This document shows positions 1 to 8,245 of a DNA stretch of 47,898 nt, in pieces. Position 1 is the stretch's first letter; each line of letters opens with the position of its first letter. The notes under the pieces were generated by a model. The model saw only the letters and a list, made by a program, of their open reading frames with translations. It was not told where the DNA came from and ran no database searches. The translations under genes and the position numbers were made by a program. The stretch comes from an uncultured Saprospiraceae bacterium (GTDB taxonomy: Bacteria; Bacteroidota; Bacteroidia; Chitinophagales; Saprospiraceae). Where the stretch lies: NCBI GenBank assembly GCA_937923485.1, contig CALDUE010000017.1, forward strand, positions 1 through 47,898. Direction: 5' to 3'.

Positions 1-1016
1 AACCTCATATCCCCCTCAAACAACATTCGAATATCATTGATTCGATACTGTAACATCGCCTGGCGCTCAATGCCCATCCCGAAAGCAAAGCCTGAATACT
101 TGCTCGAATCGATGCCGCAATTTTCGAGGACGGCAGGATCAACCATACCGCAGCCGAGGATTTCTAGCCAGCCCGTTCCTTTGGTGATACGCTTGGCATG
201 CTCGTCACCGAGTCCCCACCAGACGTCAACCTCTGCACTTGGCTCGGTAAACGGGAAGTAACTCGGACGCATACGGATCTTGGCTTCCGGACCGTACATC
301 TCACGGGCGAAATGTAGAATCGTCTGCTTCAAATCTGCAAAGCTTACATCCTCATCGATGTACAAACCCTCGACTTGGTGGAACTGGGCGTGACTGCGTG
401 CAGAAATGGTTTCGTTGCGATACACACGCCCAGGAGCAATAATGCGAATCGGAGGCTTCTGTGTAGTCATCGCTCTTGACTGTACACTTGAAGTGTGTGT
501 GCGAAGCAGCAATTTTTCTGGACCTCGCAAATAGAAGGTGTCCTGCATGTCTCGAGCAGGGTGATCTTCTGGCGTGTTCATCGCCGTGAAGTTGTGCCAA
601 TCGTCTTCGATCTCACGATCCTCTTGAACCGCAAATCCGAGTCGCTCGAAAATATCAATGATGCGATCTAAGACTAGGTTGACTGGATGGCGCCCCCCAG
701 GCAGAATAGGTTCTCCTGGTCGAGTGAGGTCGAGCCCTTCTAGACTGGCGGCTGTTTTCGCTTTCGCAAAACCTGCCTTCGCCTCCTCCAAACGTTGTTC
801 AGCACTTTGCTTCACGCTGTTTACGAGTTGACCATAATCGCGACGCTGATCGCCAGGAATGTCTTTCATTGCCCCCATGAGGCCTTTGACTTTTCCTTTT
901 GAGCCCAGAAACTCAATGCGGAACTGTTCGGCACTATCCGCATCTGTTATTGATGCGGACTTAATTTCTTCGCCCAAAGCTCGGGCTACGGCAAAAACAT
1001 CTTGTTGGTCGGACAT
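1..1016 (-). CDS. pheS: Phenylalanine--tRNA ligase alpha subunit, 3' end missing
   Basis: Catalytic subunit of cytoplasmic phenylalanyl-tRNA synthetase, which works with PheT to charge tRNA-Phe. The reverse-strand frame opens with an ATG at 1016 (MSDQQDVFAVARALG) and runs off the window start after about 338 codons, so only a few C-terminal residues should be missing. An N-terminal coiled-coil arm (about residues 1-90) precedes the class II catalytic core. Diagnostic stretches are GRVYRNET near residue 193, FHQVEG near 209 and FGMGIERQAMLQYRINDIRM near 310-328 (class II motif 3). The arm contains a one-base-shorter version of the dispersed GTTTT hairpin at 759-772. Identification is very firm. 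Confidence 0.97.
   Translation of the reverse strand, partial: MSDQQDVFAVARALGEEIKSASITDADSAEQFRIEFLGSKGKVKGLMGAMKDIPGDQRRDYGQLVNSVKQSAEQRLEEAKAGFAKAKTAASLEGLDLTRPGEPILPGGRHPVNLVLDRIIDIFERLGFAVQEDREIEDDWHNFTAMNTPEDHPARDMQDTFYLRGPEKLLLRTHTSSVQSRAMTTQKPPIRIIAPGRVYRNETISARSHAQFHQVEGLYIDEDVSFADLKQTILHFAREMYGPEAKIRMRPSYFPFTEPSAEVDVWWGLGDEHAKRITKGTGWLEILGCGMVDPAVLENCGIDSSKYSGFAFGMGIERQAMLQYRINDIRMLFEGDMR
759..772 (-). repeat. GTTTT hairpin, shortened form
   Basis: GTTTTGCGAAAGCG on the minus strand in pheS: one base shorter than the consensus (T-GC-GAAA-GC-G). It encodes GFAKAK in sense. A similar shortened copy with a GCAA loop is at 42655-42668. Confidence 0.5.
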
Positions 1017-1278
1017 AAGCGCAGGCTGCTGGTTACAAGCGCCGAAGGTAAGCGGTTAGATTTTTCAATTCTACTCTTTTCAAAAGACCCTACAAAATGA
1101 CACTTTTTAGCCCTGTACACGCCACGAATGAAGCTCCTTATACGTTGTGCACCTAGCAACGCGTAAATTCGCCGCTCCCAAATACACTTTGAGGCACTAA
1201 TCACTATTTTCGATCAACAGGGACCAAGAGATAAAGCCCTCGAGTCGAGATATAGCTGGAGTTAACGATCAACCGAAT

Positions 1279-2673
1279 TTGAACACCGAAGCTTCCAAGG
1301 TTGATCAGCAATCACCGCCCAAGGGTTGGCCTCCAAAGTTGCACGTCTTTATGGTCGTGCTTGGCACCTTGCTGTGGATGTGGACTTTAACCATCAAAGC
1401 ACGCACCCCTTCGGGCGTGGCGTTAATTGGTTTAGGCTTACTATGCTTGATTCGCTTAGAGTGGGCACAACTTCCAATTCGGCTTTGGAAAGGTGCTTCA
1501 CAAGCCGTACTCAAGTTCATCAAAACCCCCGCCTACAGCCTACCCGCACTCTTTTTCTTGGGCTATTTGACAACCGCCTTGCTCGAAAATGTCAATGGTT
1601 TCTGGGGTGGCAGGTTAAGGCATAGTATCCAAGCTGTTGGGATTCCAGCAATGTTCTTCATTCTGAGTGCGATCTACATTCGTTACCGCGACCACTTATA
1701 CATGGCGATGGGACTATTTGCTTCAGCATCTGCACTTGGAGTGGGTCTGTATCTTGGAGCAAATAGTGACGCCATCTTCGTCGCTATCGGGCAAGGTCGC
1801 GTCGTCCCCACACCCAATCGCCACGTCCGCTATTCTATGGTCCTCGCTGTCACCGCAGTCTCCATGTGGTGGTATGCATTTTCAGGCTTCAGCAAGGAAC
1901 AGAAAGCAGATTCACCAGCAGATTGGCTCGGCTTACCACGCACTTGGCTCCGCATCTTTGCATTGAGCTTTGCTGTAATTTTGACTACCGTCCTTCACGT
2001 GATCGCGGTGCGCACAGGACTCGTCATGTTTTACATCGGTTTTGTGGTCGTGTTGACCAGAGTCCTTTTACCAAAGATCGGCAAGAAAGGCGTCGCACTT
2101 TCCTTAGCGGGCTGCATATTCTTGGCTGGTGTCGCCGTCACACAAATTCCTACGCTTTCGCAAAAACTTGCGTACGTCAGCTTCGACATAGAGCAGATCG
2201 GCAAAAAAAGTCGAAGGCTTTATTCTGATGCTGGTCGTTTTGCAAGTATTCGCGCTGGAATTGAAGTCATTAAAGCGTATCCGATATCTGGGGCTCCAAA
2301 TGGAGATTTTGCAGAAGCGATGCGTTTAGCTTACGCCAAAACCGGGAATCCAACGATGGTGCATCCTCCCCATAATCAATTCCTCTACAGTTGGGGAGCA
2401 GCGGGAATTCTAGGATTCTTAGGAGTCTGCGCGGTACTCATTGGCCCTTTGATCGACCGCACGTTTTGGCGAAAGCCCCTCCTCGCAGAAGGCTGGTTAA
2501 TGATCTCGGCGATGTTCATGATTGAGCTTCCCTTAGAATCTGACAATGGAATAGGAATCTGCCTCTTAGCACTTTATTTACCCAAAATTGGAGAAGGTCT
2601 GGCAAGAGTACAGCACAAAGAAGAAAGTGTAGGAGTTGAGCTTTCGCCAAAACCCGCTACCGAAACTTCGTAG
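1279..2673 (+). CDS. O-antigen ligase (WaaL/Wzy_C-like) polytopic membrane protein
   Basis: Probable glycan ligase or polymerase of the O-antigen ligase superfamily. These proteins join or polymerise undecaprenyl-linked polysaccharide at the periplasmic face. The 464-residue protein is almost entirely hydrophobic helices, with a loop in its C-terminal half carrying the family-like segment MVHPPHNQFLYSWGAAGILG (about residues 359-378). It resembles the H-x-N-x-hydrophobic-Gly pattern of Wzy_C proteins. The start given is TTG at 1279. An ATG at 1351 is the first in-frame alternative, but the Pro/Lys-rich N-terminus before the first helix reads like protein. The last 500 bases carry four copies of the GTTTT-GNRA hairpin. 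Whether it ligates O-antigen or polymerises another glycan cannot be told; no glycan cluster is adjacent. Confidence 0.75.
   Translation: MNTEASKVDQQSPPKGWPPKLHVFMVVLGTLLWMWTLTIKARTPSGVALIGLGLLCLIRLEWAQLPIRLWKGASQAVLKFIKTPAYSLPALFFLGYLTTALLENVNGFWGGRLRHSIQAVGIPAMFFILSAIYIRYRDHLYMAMGLFASASALGVGLYLGANSDAIFVAIGQGRVVPTPNRHVRYSMVLAVTAVSMWWYAFSGFSKEQKADSPADWLGLPRTWLRIFALSFAVILTTVLHVIAVRTGLVMFYIGFVVVLTRVLLPKIGKKGVALSLAGCIFLAGVAVTQIPTLSQKLAYVSFDIEQIGKKSRRLYSDAGRFASIRAGIEVIKAYPISGAPNGDFAEAMRLAYAKTGNPTMVHPPHNQFLYSWGAAGILGFLGVCAVLIGPLIDRTFWRKPLLAEGWLMISAMFMIELPLESDNGIGICLLALYLPKIGEGLARVQHKEESVGVELSPKPATETS
2153..2167 (-). repeat. GTTTT-GNRA hairpin copy, TGC/GCG stem
   Basis: GTTTT-TGC-GAAA-GCG; the outer pair is a T-G wobble. 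Antisense in the O-antigen-ligase-like gene, which reads LSQKLA here. Confidence 0.6.
2328..2342 (-). repeat. GTTTT-GNRA hairpin copy, GTAA loop
   Basis: GTTTT-GGC-GTAA-GCT; the only change from the commonest form is in the loop N position. Antisense; the gene reads AYAKTG. Confidence 0.75.
2463..2477 (+). repeat. GTTTT-GNRA hairpin copy, GGC/GCC stem
   Basis: GTTTT-GGC-GAAA-GCC, a fully paired copy. Sense; the gene reads TFWRKP. Confidence 0.85.
2639..2653 (-). repeat. GTTTT-GNRA hairpin copy, GGC/GCT stem
   Basis: GTTTT-GGC-GAAA-GCT (outer G-T wobble). Antisense in the last ten codons of the O-antigen-ligase-like gene, reading LSPKP. It is the fourth copy within 500 bases. Confidence 0.85.
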
Positions 2674-3364
2674 GCATCTTACTGACCGGTCGAGGTAACC
2701 ATGGATTCTCGACGATCAACGGGGGATCAGGTTGCTTGTATTTGCGGAAATAAAATCCCGCAAGGACGCCAAAAACAAAGCCTCCGATGTGTGCAAACCA
2801 AGCCACTCCAGCCGTCTCGTCTGTAGCAACTCCTAGGCTCGCCGTTCCGCTGAAAAGCTGCTGCACAATCCAAAATCCTAGAAATAGAAAGGCGCTAATT
2901 TTGAAAGGGAAAAACAGCCACAGCATTTTGATTTGGGAGTGCGGAAAACAGACGAGGTACGCACCCATCACACCCGCAATAGCACCCGAAGCTCCAATGG
3001 CAGGAATAACCGATGATGGTCCAGCCAAGTAGTGCGCAACCGTGGCTAGAATGCCAGCCACAAGATAAAAGAGCAGATACTTCATGCTCCCAATCGTCTG
3101 CTCGATATTATCGCCAAACAGCCATAGAAAGACCATATTTCCAAGTAAGTGCATGAGGCCTCCGTGCATGAAAATATTGGTGAGCACCGTCAAGCCAAAT
3201 CCTTCTGCAGGAATAAATCCATTCTTATAAACGAAGGCCATCAACTCAGCTTCTGGCAGAGAATACTGATAGATGAATACGGCCACGTTGATCGCAATCA
3301 GCAAGTAATTGACGATCGGGAATTTGCCATTAGGCACGTTGGTATCACCGTAGGGGAATATCAT
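2657..3364 (-). CDS. Rhomboid family intramembrane serine protease
   Basis: Integral-membrane serine protease that cleaves transmembrane substrates within the bilayer. It shows the rhomboid plan: N-terminal FPYGDTNVPNGKFPIVNYLL, the FMHGGLMHLLGNMVFLWLFG helix with the conserved His/Asn, the catalytic Ser in GASGAIAGVMGAYL, and the catalytic His in AWFAHIGGFVFG. I chose the ATG at 3364 (MIFPYGDTNVPN, 235 residues). The frame stays open 15 codons further, to 3409, but that stretch would collide with the divergent rlmG frame and lacks family similarity. The last 17 bases overlap the 3' end of the convergent O-antigen-ligase-like gene. No PDZ or zinc-finger extension is present. Confidence 0.92.
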   Translation of the reverse strand: MIFPYGDTNVPNGKFPIVNYLLIAINVAVFIYQYSLPEAELMAFVYKNGFIPAEGFGLTVLTNIFMHGGLMHLLGNMVFLWLFGDNIEQTIGSMKYLLFYLVAGILATVAHYLAGPSSVIPAIGASGAIAGVMGAYLVCFPHSQIKMLWLFFPFKISAFLFLGFWIVQQLFSGTASLGVATDETAGVAWFAHIGGFVFGVLAGFYFRKYKQPDPPLIVENPWLPRPVSKMPTKFR

Positions 3365-3528
3365 GGCCGCAAAGTAGGGGAAGAAGAACTGTAAGTTGGT
3401 AATTGTCAATTGATAATGTCGAGCTGCTCAGCTCGACTACGACTCATTTTGTTGGTCGTACCATCCACTGGTTCGCAGGAAAGCAGATACCAAAAGAGGC
3501 ATCTCGTTTACTACCTTTGAAAATAACG

Positions 3529-4611
3529 ATGGCTACAATCAAAACGCAACTTCAAATACAAAGACACGACCTCTCCACCGACAAGTCGTTGCGCGCTCAC
3601 AGCGCAGCTGATGAGCTTCTCCTAAAACGTGTCGGCGCCCTTGAGACCAAGCCAAAGAGTCTAGCTATCTATCACGATAGGTTTGGCTACCTGACCTGTC
3701 ACCTGCAAAAGCTATCTCCTGTAGCCATCCTTACAGAAAAAAGCCAAGAGAAAGCTATTCTCGCCAACGCATCAGCCAATGACCTAGAAGGACGAAGATT
3801 TTCCAATCCGCTTTCTCCGCTAAAGAAGAAGCTCGACTACGCCCTTATCAAGGCGCCAAAATCTTTGGCGCTCTTTCAGGTATTTCTAGAACATATCGCA
3901 CACAACTCGACTGCGAAAGTGATCGTCGAGGTTGCCTTCATGACCCGGCACTTCACGCCAAAATTACTGAGCATCTCCAACCAGTATTTTGAAAACGTCG
4001 AACAAAGCAAAGCAGAAAAGAAAGCGCGCACCATCACCTTGACAGGTAAGAAACAAGTACCGAAGCAGGACATTCTTGACGTGATTAATTATCGAAACGA
4101 TTCCTACAAACAATACTGGGGCGTCTTTTCAGCAAAACACATCGACTATGCGACGCAGTATTTTTTAGACTGTTTTGAATTAACTCCGGAAGATAAGGTC
4201 ATTCTTGATCTCGCTTCTGGCAATGGGGTAATCGGTAAAGAAATTCAGCGAGAATCGCCAGATACTGAAATACACCTCTTGGAAGATTCCTACCTCGCCG
4301 TAGAATCTGCCAAGCTCAATATCGATGGTCCGAACGTCCACCATCACTACGATAACGATCTAACAAATTTTAAGAACGACACTTTCGATCTTATCGTAAC
4401 GAATCCTCCATTTCATTTTGAGCACGAGATCAATGTAAAGATCCCGATCTACCTCTTCAAGGAATGTTTTCGCTGTCTAAAGCCTGGGGGAAACCTACAG
4501 CTTGTCTCCAATACGCATTTGAACTATAAGACACACTTAACAAAGATATTTCCAAGCGTTCAGGTGCTTGCTGAGAACGAAAAATTTGTGGTATATAAGT
4601 GTGTAAAGTAG
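3529..4611 (+). CDS. rlmG: 23S rRNA (guanine-N2)-methyltransferase RlmG-like
   Basis: SAM-dependent methyltransferase of the RsmC/RlmG group, which methylates the exocyclic amine of a guanine in 23S rRNA. The C-terminal Rossmann domain has the SAM-binding loop LDLASGNGVIG (about residue 226) and the catalytic NPPFHF motif (about 291). The tail HLNYKTHLTKIFPSV...NEKFVVYK aligns well in memory with E. coli RlmG (HLDYFHKLKKIF...NNKFVVLK). The N-terminal half is the degenerate methyltransferase-like domain of this family, and 360 residues fits. I prefer the ATG at 3529 (MATIKTQLQIQRHD). The frame is open to a TTG at 3403, but those 42 codons overlap the rhomboid upstream region and look unconserved. 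RsmC is the main alternative. Confidence 0.8.
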   Translation: MATIKTQLQIQRHDLSTDKSLRAHSAADELLLKRVGALETKPKSLAIYHDRFGYLTCHLQKLSPVAILTEKSQEKAILANASANDLEGRRFSNPLSPLKKKLDYALIKAPKSLALFQVFLEHIAHNSTAKVIVEVAFMTRHFTPKLLSISNQYFENVEQSKAEKKARTITLTGKKQVPKQDILDVINYRNDSYKQYWGVFSAKHIDYATQYFLDCFELTPEDKVILDLASGNGVIGKEIQRESPDTEIHLLEDSYLAVESAKLNIDGPNVHHHYDNDLTNFKNDTFDLIVTNPPFHFEHEINVKIPIYLFKECFRCLKPGGNLQLVSNTHLNYKTHLTKIFPSVQVLAENEKFVVYKCVK

Positions 4612-4653
4612 TGCAACGAATGGTCTATGGTTCGAAACATGTGGCATGTGGCC

Positions 4654-4671
4654 CGACCGCTCCAGCGGTCG
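4654..4671. repeat. 8-bp inverted repeat between convergent rlmG and kdsD
   Basis: CGACCGCT-CC-AGCGGTCG is a perfect inverted repeat (7-bp stem with a 4-base loop if folded) in the 174-base space between two convergent genes. It could end transcription from rlmG, but no T-run follows on either strand, so I do not call it a terminator. Confidence 0.5.
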
Positions 4672-4785
4672 ACCGAATAAAAAATCAAATTGAGGATATT
4701 GTTAAAGAAATAAAATAGAACAGCTTACGGGATTTAAAACTTGAATTATTTTGTTTAAAACTTAAGATTGGAATGATTATTAAAA

Positions 4786-5757
4786 CTACTCCAATCCCTC
4801 TCTTACAAAATCATGGATATGAACCATCCCTGAATACTTGCCTTCCCCATCCACGAGGAGAAGTTGAGAGATATTATGCTTTTGCAAGAGCTCCAATCCT
4901 TTGACGGCCAACTGTGCATCATCTAGCGATCGGGGTGACGGCGACATCAGCTGTTTTGCCGAAAGGCGAACTACCTCAACGCCTCTACCCAAAGCACGAC
5001 GTAGATCACCATCTGTGATGATGCCGATGAGTTTTTGATCAGCATCGACTACCGCAGTGGCACCAAGACGCTTGGTCGTCATTTCAACCACCACCTGCTC
5101 CAAAGTCGCATCTGGACCTACTGACGGACAAGCATTTCTGCAACCTAGATCTGCCAAACGCATAAACAAGCGCTTGCCCAACGAACCGCCAGGATGATAC
5201 TGTGCGAAATCTTCAGGTTTAAAACCACGCAACGCCGTGAGCGAAGTTGCCAGAGCATCGCCCATCGCCATCTGAGAAATCGCACTTGCCGTCGGAGCGA
5301 GATTATGCAAGTCTGCCTCTTTTTGAACCGGAGTCAGCAAGACATAATCTGCTTGCATCGCCAGGTAGCTTTCGGGCTTGGACACCATCGCAACGATCTT
5401 GTTACCCAAGCGACGCACCAAAGGCAGTAAAGCTCGCATTTCTGACGTTTCACCGCTTTTCGACAGGGCAATGACGATGTCGTTGGTCTGCACCATCCCT
5501 AAATCTCCGTGAATCGCATCCGCACCGTGCATAAAAAGCGCAGGCGTACCCGTCGAATTTAAAGTGGCCGCAATCTTCTGAGCAACCAGCGCGCTCTTGC
5601 CTACACCAGTAATTACTACCCTACCACCACAGTGCTGCACAAGGCTTACCACTTCTGAAAATGAGGCATCTATGGAGTCATGCAAGGCTTGAAGCGTCTC
5701 CAGCTCGATTGCAAGCGTCCGCCTTGCGGTATCAAAAATCAAGCGTTGGTCTGACAT
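4786..5757 (-). CDS. kdsD: D-arabinose 5-phosphate isomerase (KdsD/KpsF type)
   Basis: Interconverts D-ribulose 5-phosphate and D-arabinose 5-phosphate, the first committed step to Kdo for LPS inner core or capsule. Residues about 40-180 form a sugar isomerase (SIS) domain with GVGKSALVAQKIAATLNSTG, the HGADAIHGDLGM loop with conserved histidines, and ALSKSGETSEM. Residues about 205-323 form two CBS domains (LIGIITDGDLRRAL and the final YSGMVHIHDFVREGL). The length of 323 residues is standard. The start is the ATG at 5757. It is divergent from recQ, with a strong inverted repeat in the shared 5' region. One GTTTT-GNRA hairpin lies antisense inside the gene (4953). Confidence 0.94.
   Translation of the reverse strand: MSDQRLIFDTARRTLAIELETLQALHDSIDASFSEVVSLVQHCGGRVVITGVGKSALVAQKIAATLNSTGTPALFMHGADAIHGDLGMVQTNDIVIALSKSGETSEMRALLPLVRRLGNKIVAMVSKPESYLAMQADYVLLTPVQKEADLHNLAPTASAISQMAMGDALATSLTALRGFKPEDFAQYHPGGSLGKRLFMRLADLGCRNACPSVGPDATLEQVVVEMTTKRLGATAVVDADQKLIGIITDGDLRRALGRGVEVVRLSAKQLMSPSPRSLDDAQLAVKGLELLQKHNISQLLLVDGEGKYSGMVHIHDFVREGLE
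4953..4967 (+). repeat. GTTTT-GNRA hairpin copy, GCC/GGC stem
   Basis: GTTTT-GCC-GAAA-GGC, fully paired. Antisense in kdsD, which reads RLSAKQ. Confidence 0.85.
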
Positions 5758-5797
5758 ATGAGCGTTATAAAGCCTACCCCTTTAGCGTAAATTCGCT

Positions 5798-5821
5798 ACT
5801 AGTGTGGAAAGGAACACTAGT
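5798..5821. promoter_or_regulatory. Candidate operator ACTAGTGT-N8-ACACTAGT between kdsD and recQ
   Basis: A perfect 8-bp inverted repeat with an 8-base spacer, 41 bp upstream of the kdsD ATG and about 155 bp upstream of the recQ ATG. The same left half with the same spacing and a partly matching right half recurs before the HtrA gene (17111-17134). This layout suits a dimeric regulator; the regulator is unknown. Confidence 0.45.
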
Positions 5822-5975
5822 TTTTGGTTGGCGAACCGCAAATAAACATTACTTTAGTAACAGACTTTTAGTCATCGAGGTCGCTTTGTTGAATCAGCTT
5901 GAATTTTCAGACTGTTCAAAGCGTTAAATGCACGCCTCGCTCCATTTTTACGAACACTCTACACCCAATAGCGGT

Positions 5976-8171
5976 ATGGTCGCAACAAGCGCGAATCTTC
6001 ACGAAGCACTACAAGAATTCTTTGGCTTTGATTCCTTTAAAGAAAAACAAGAAGAAATCTGTAAATCGGTCTTAAAAGGCCAAGACACATTTGTCATCAT
6101 GCCTACGGGTGGAGGCAAGAGCATGTGCTACCAACTTCCAGCACTGATGATGGAAGGTACTGCCATCGTTATCAGTCCACTCATCGCTCTGATGAAAAAC
6201 CAAGTCGATGCCATCCGTGGCTTCGGGCAGGATGATGCGGTAGCTCACTACCTCAACTCTTCACTAACTAAAGTGCAAACACGCACGGTTCGCGAGGATA
6301 TCCGAGCAGGCAAGACCAAGCTGCTTTATGTAGCTCCGGAGACCTTGACAAAAGAGGAGAACATCGAGTTTTTCAAAAACACCAATATTTCTTTCGTCGC
6401 CGTCGATGAGGCCCACTGTATTTCAGAGTGGGGACACGATTTCCGTCCAGAATATCGACGTATTCGCCTGATGCTCGACGATATCAACAAAACGATACCT
6501 GTCGTTGCGCTAACCGCAACGGCAACGCCAAAGGTGCAGAGTGATATCGTCAAGAACCTCAACATGAGGGACGAGGCGATTTACATAACGAGTTTCAACC
6601 GAACCAATCTTCACTATGAAGTACGTTCAAAAGGCAACAAGGAAAACACGTTCCGCTCGATCATCCAATACGTTACAAGTACGAAAGGGGCTTGCGGAAT
6701 CATCTACGTGCAAAGTCGCAAGAGTACAGAGGAAATAGCCAGTGCACTTGCCGTCAATGGCGTACGTGCTATGCCCTACCACGCTGGACTTGATGCCAAG
6801 ACACGTTCTCGTACGCAGGACATGTTTATCAAAGACGACAGTGACGTAATTGTCGCTACCATCGCTTTCGGTATGGGAATCGACAAGCCGAATGTGCGCT
6901 TCGTCATTCACTACGATATCCCAAAGTCAATCGAGAATTACTACCAGGAAACAGGTCGAGCTGGTCGTGATGGCATCAATTCCGATTGTATTGCCTACTA
7001 CAATTACAAGGACATTCTTCGCTTGGAGAAATTCCTACGTGACAAGCCCGTTGCTGAGCGTGAGCTTGGCCGCCAGCTTATCCAAGAAGTGACTGCATAC
7101 TCTGAGACTGCTGCTTGCCGTCGCCGCTTCCTTCTTCACTATTTTGGAGAGGACTACGGTAAGGAGAGTTGCGATCTTTGTGACAACTGCGTCAACCCGA
7201 AGCCACGCAAAGAGGTGCAAACAGAAATGCACCAAGCACTTTCTGCGATTAAGGAGTTGGATGAGAATTACACCATTAAGACGTACGTAGACTTTGTCAT
7301 GGGCAAAGCGACCAAGGAAATGAAGGATTTCCGCTTTGATCAGCGTCCTTTATATGGTGTAGGCAAAGCGCACGACGATAACTTCTGGATGAGTGTGTTC
7401 CGTCAAGCCATACTTAGCGATTTGGTATTTAAAGACATCGAAACCTACGGTCAACTCTCGGTTACAGAGAAAGGGCAAAGCTTTATCGATAATCCGTACA
7501 GCCTCACAATTGCGCTGAATCACGAATTCGATAGTTCAGATGCGAATCCAGATCCACAGCCTGCACGAGCGGTTGCGCTAGACGCCGATCTACGAGCCAT
7601 GCTTCAGAGCCTTCGCAAGAAAGTGGCTGATGAAAAGGACCTACCACCATATGTCATCTTCCAAGACCCAAGTCTTGATGATATGGCCACGCAATACCCT
7701 ATATCCATTGAGGATATGGCCAAAATTTCTGGCGTCAGCGTTGGAAAAGCGAAGCGATATGGTAAGCCTTTCATGGAGTTGATTGCAAAATATGTTGACG
7801 ATAATGACATCGACCGTCCAACGGATTTCGTCGTCAAACAAGTCGCCAACAAGAGCCGTTCGAAGGTTCAGATCATTCAGGGCATCGATAAAAAGATGGG
7901 CCTCGACGAGATTGCTGAGGTCGTAAAAATGTCAATGGATGAGTTCCTCGACGAGCTGTATGCCATCGTCCATTCAGGAACCAAGGTCAACATCGATTAC
8001 TATCTCGAAGAAGAACTCGACGAGTACACTGCAGACGATTTGAAGGAGTACTTCATGGAAGCAGAAACCGATGATCCTGAAGTTGCTTTCAAGGAGCTTC
8101 ATGAAGACGACATCACCATGGATGAAATTCGTCTCTACCGCATCAAGTTCTTAAGCGACGTAGCGAATTAG
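5976..8171 (+). CDS. recQ: ATP-dependent DNA helicase RecQ
   Basis: 3'-5' superfamily 2 helicase acting in recombination repair and replication-fork maintenance. The helicase core has Walker A MPTGGGKSMCYQLPAL (about residue 42), the DEAH box AVDEAHCISEWGHDFRPEYRR (about 144), and motif VI QETGRAGRDG. Next come the RecQ zinc-binding cysteines in CRRRFLLHYFG...CDLCDNC (about 381-405), a winged helix, an HRDC domain (about 535-610) and a C-terminal helix-turn-helix region typical of Bacteroidota RecQ. I prefer the ATG at 5976 (MVATSANLHEALQ), giving 731 residues. The frame extends 16 codons upstream to 5928 with little family likeness. It is monocistronic, followed at once by a terminator. Confidence 0.96.
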   Translation: MVATSANLHEALQEFFGFDSFKEKQEEICKSVLKGQDTFVIMPTGGGKSMCYQLPALMMEGTAIVISPLIALMKNQVDAIRGFGQDDAVAHYLNSSLTKVQTRTVREDIRAGKTKLLYVAPETLTKEENIEFFKNTNISFVAVDEAHCISEWGHDFRPEYRRIRLMLDDINKTIPVVALTATATPKVQSDIVKNLNMRDEAIYITSFNRTNLHYEVRSKGNKENTFRSIIQYVTSTKGACGIIYVQSRKSTEEIASALAVNGVRAMPYHAGLDAKTRSRTQDMFIKDDSDVIVATIAFGMGIDKPNVRFVIHYDIPKSIENYYQETGRAGRDGINSDCIAYYNYKDILRLEKFLRDKPVAERELGRQLIQEVTAYSETAACRRRFLLHYFGEDYGKESCDLCDNCVNPKPRKEVQTEMHQALSAIKELDENYTIKTYVDFVMGKATKEMKDFRFDQRPLYGVGKAHDDNFWMSVFRQAILSDLVFKDIETYGQLSVTEKGQSFIDNPYSLTIALNHEFDSSDANPDPQPARAVALDADLRAMLQSLRKKVADEKDLPPYVIFQDPSLDDMATQYPISIEDMAKISGVSVGKAKRYGKPFMELIAKYVDDNDIDRPTDFVVKQVANKSRSKVQIIQGIDKKMGLDEIAEVVKMSMDEFLDELYAIVHSGTKVNIDYYLEEELDEYTADDLKEYFMEAETDDPEVAFKELHEDDITMDEIRLYRIKFLSDVAN

Positions 8172-8190
8172 CATCTATTCGAATTAACTT

Positions 8191-8228
8191 AGAAAGCCTT
8201 TCTTGCGTACTCGTAAGGAAGGCTTTCT
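8191..8228 (+). terminator. Intrinsic terminator after recQ
   Basis: A 14-bp stem with one G-T wobble (arms 8191-8204 and 8215-8228, 10-base loop), followed by a short T-rich stretch. It sits 20 bases after the recQ stop and 17 bases before the aroQ ATG, so it may also affect aroQ expression. Confidence 0.7.
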
Positions 8229-8245
8229 TATTTCAAGTAACTTGT

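Noticed and set aside
3403-3528. Upstream extension of rlmG from a TTG start
   Set aside because: It overlaps the rhomboid upstream region and reads as non-conserved sequence; the ATG at 3529 gives a family-length protein.
4124-4138. Near-match to the GTTTT hairpin (GCT-GAAA-AGA)
   Set aside because: The outer pair does not match and the closing pair is T-A instead of the constant C-G; probably chance.
4654-4671. Inverted repeat as a rho-independent terminator
   Set aside because: No T-run follows on either strand; reported only as an inverted repeat.
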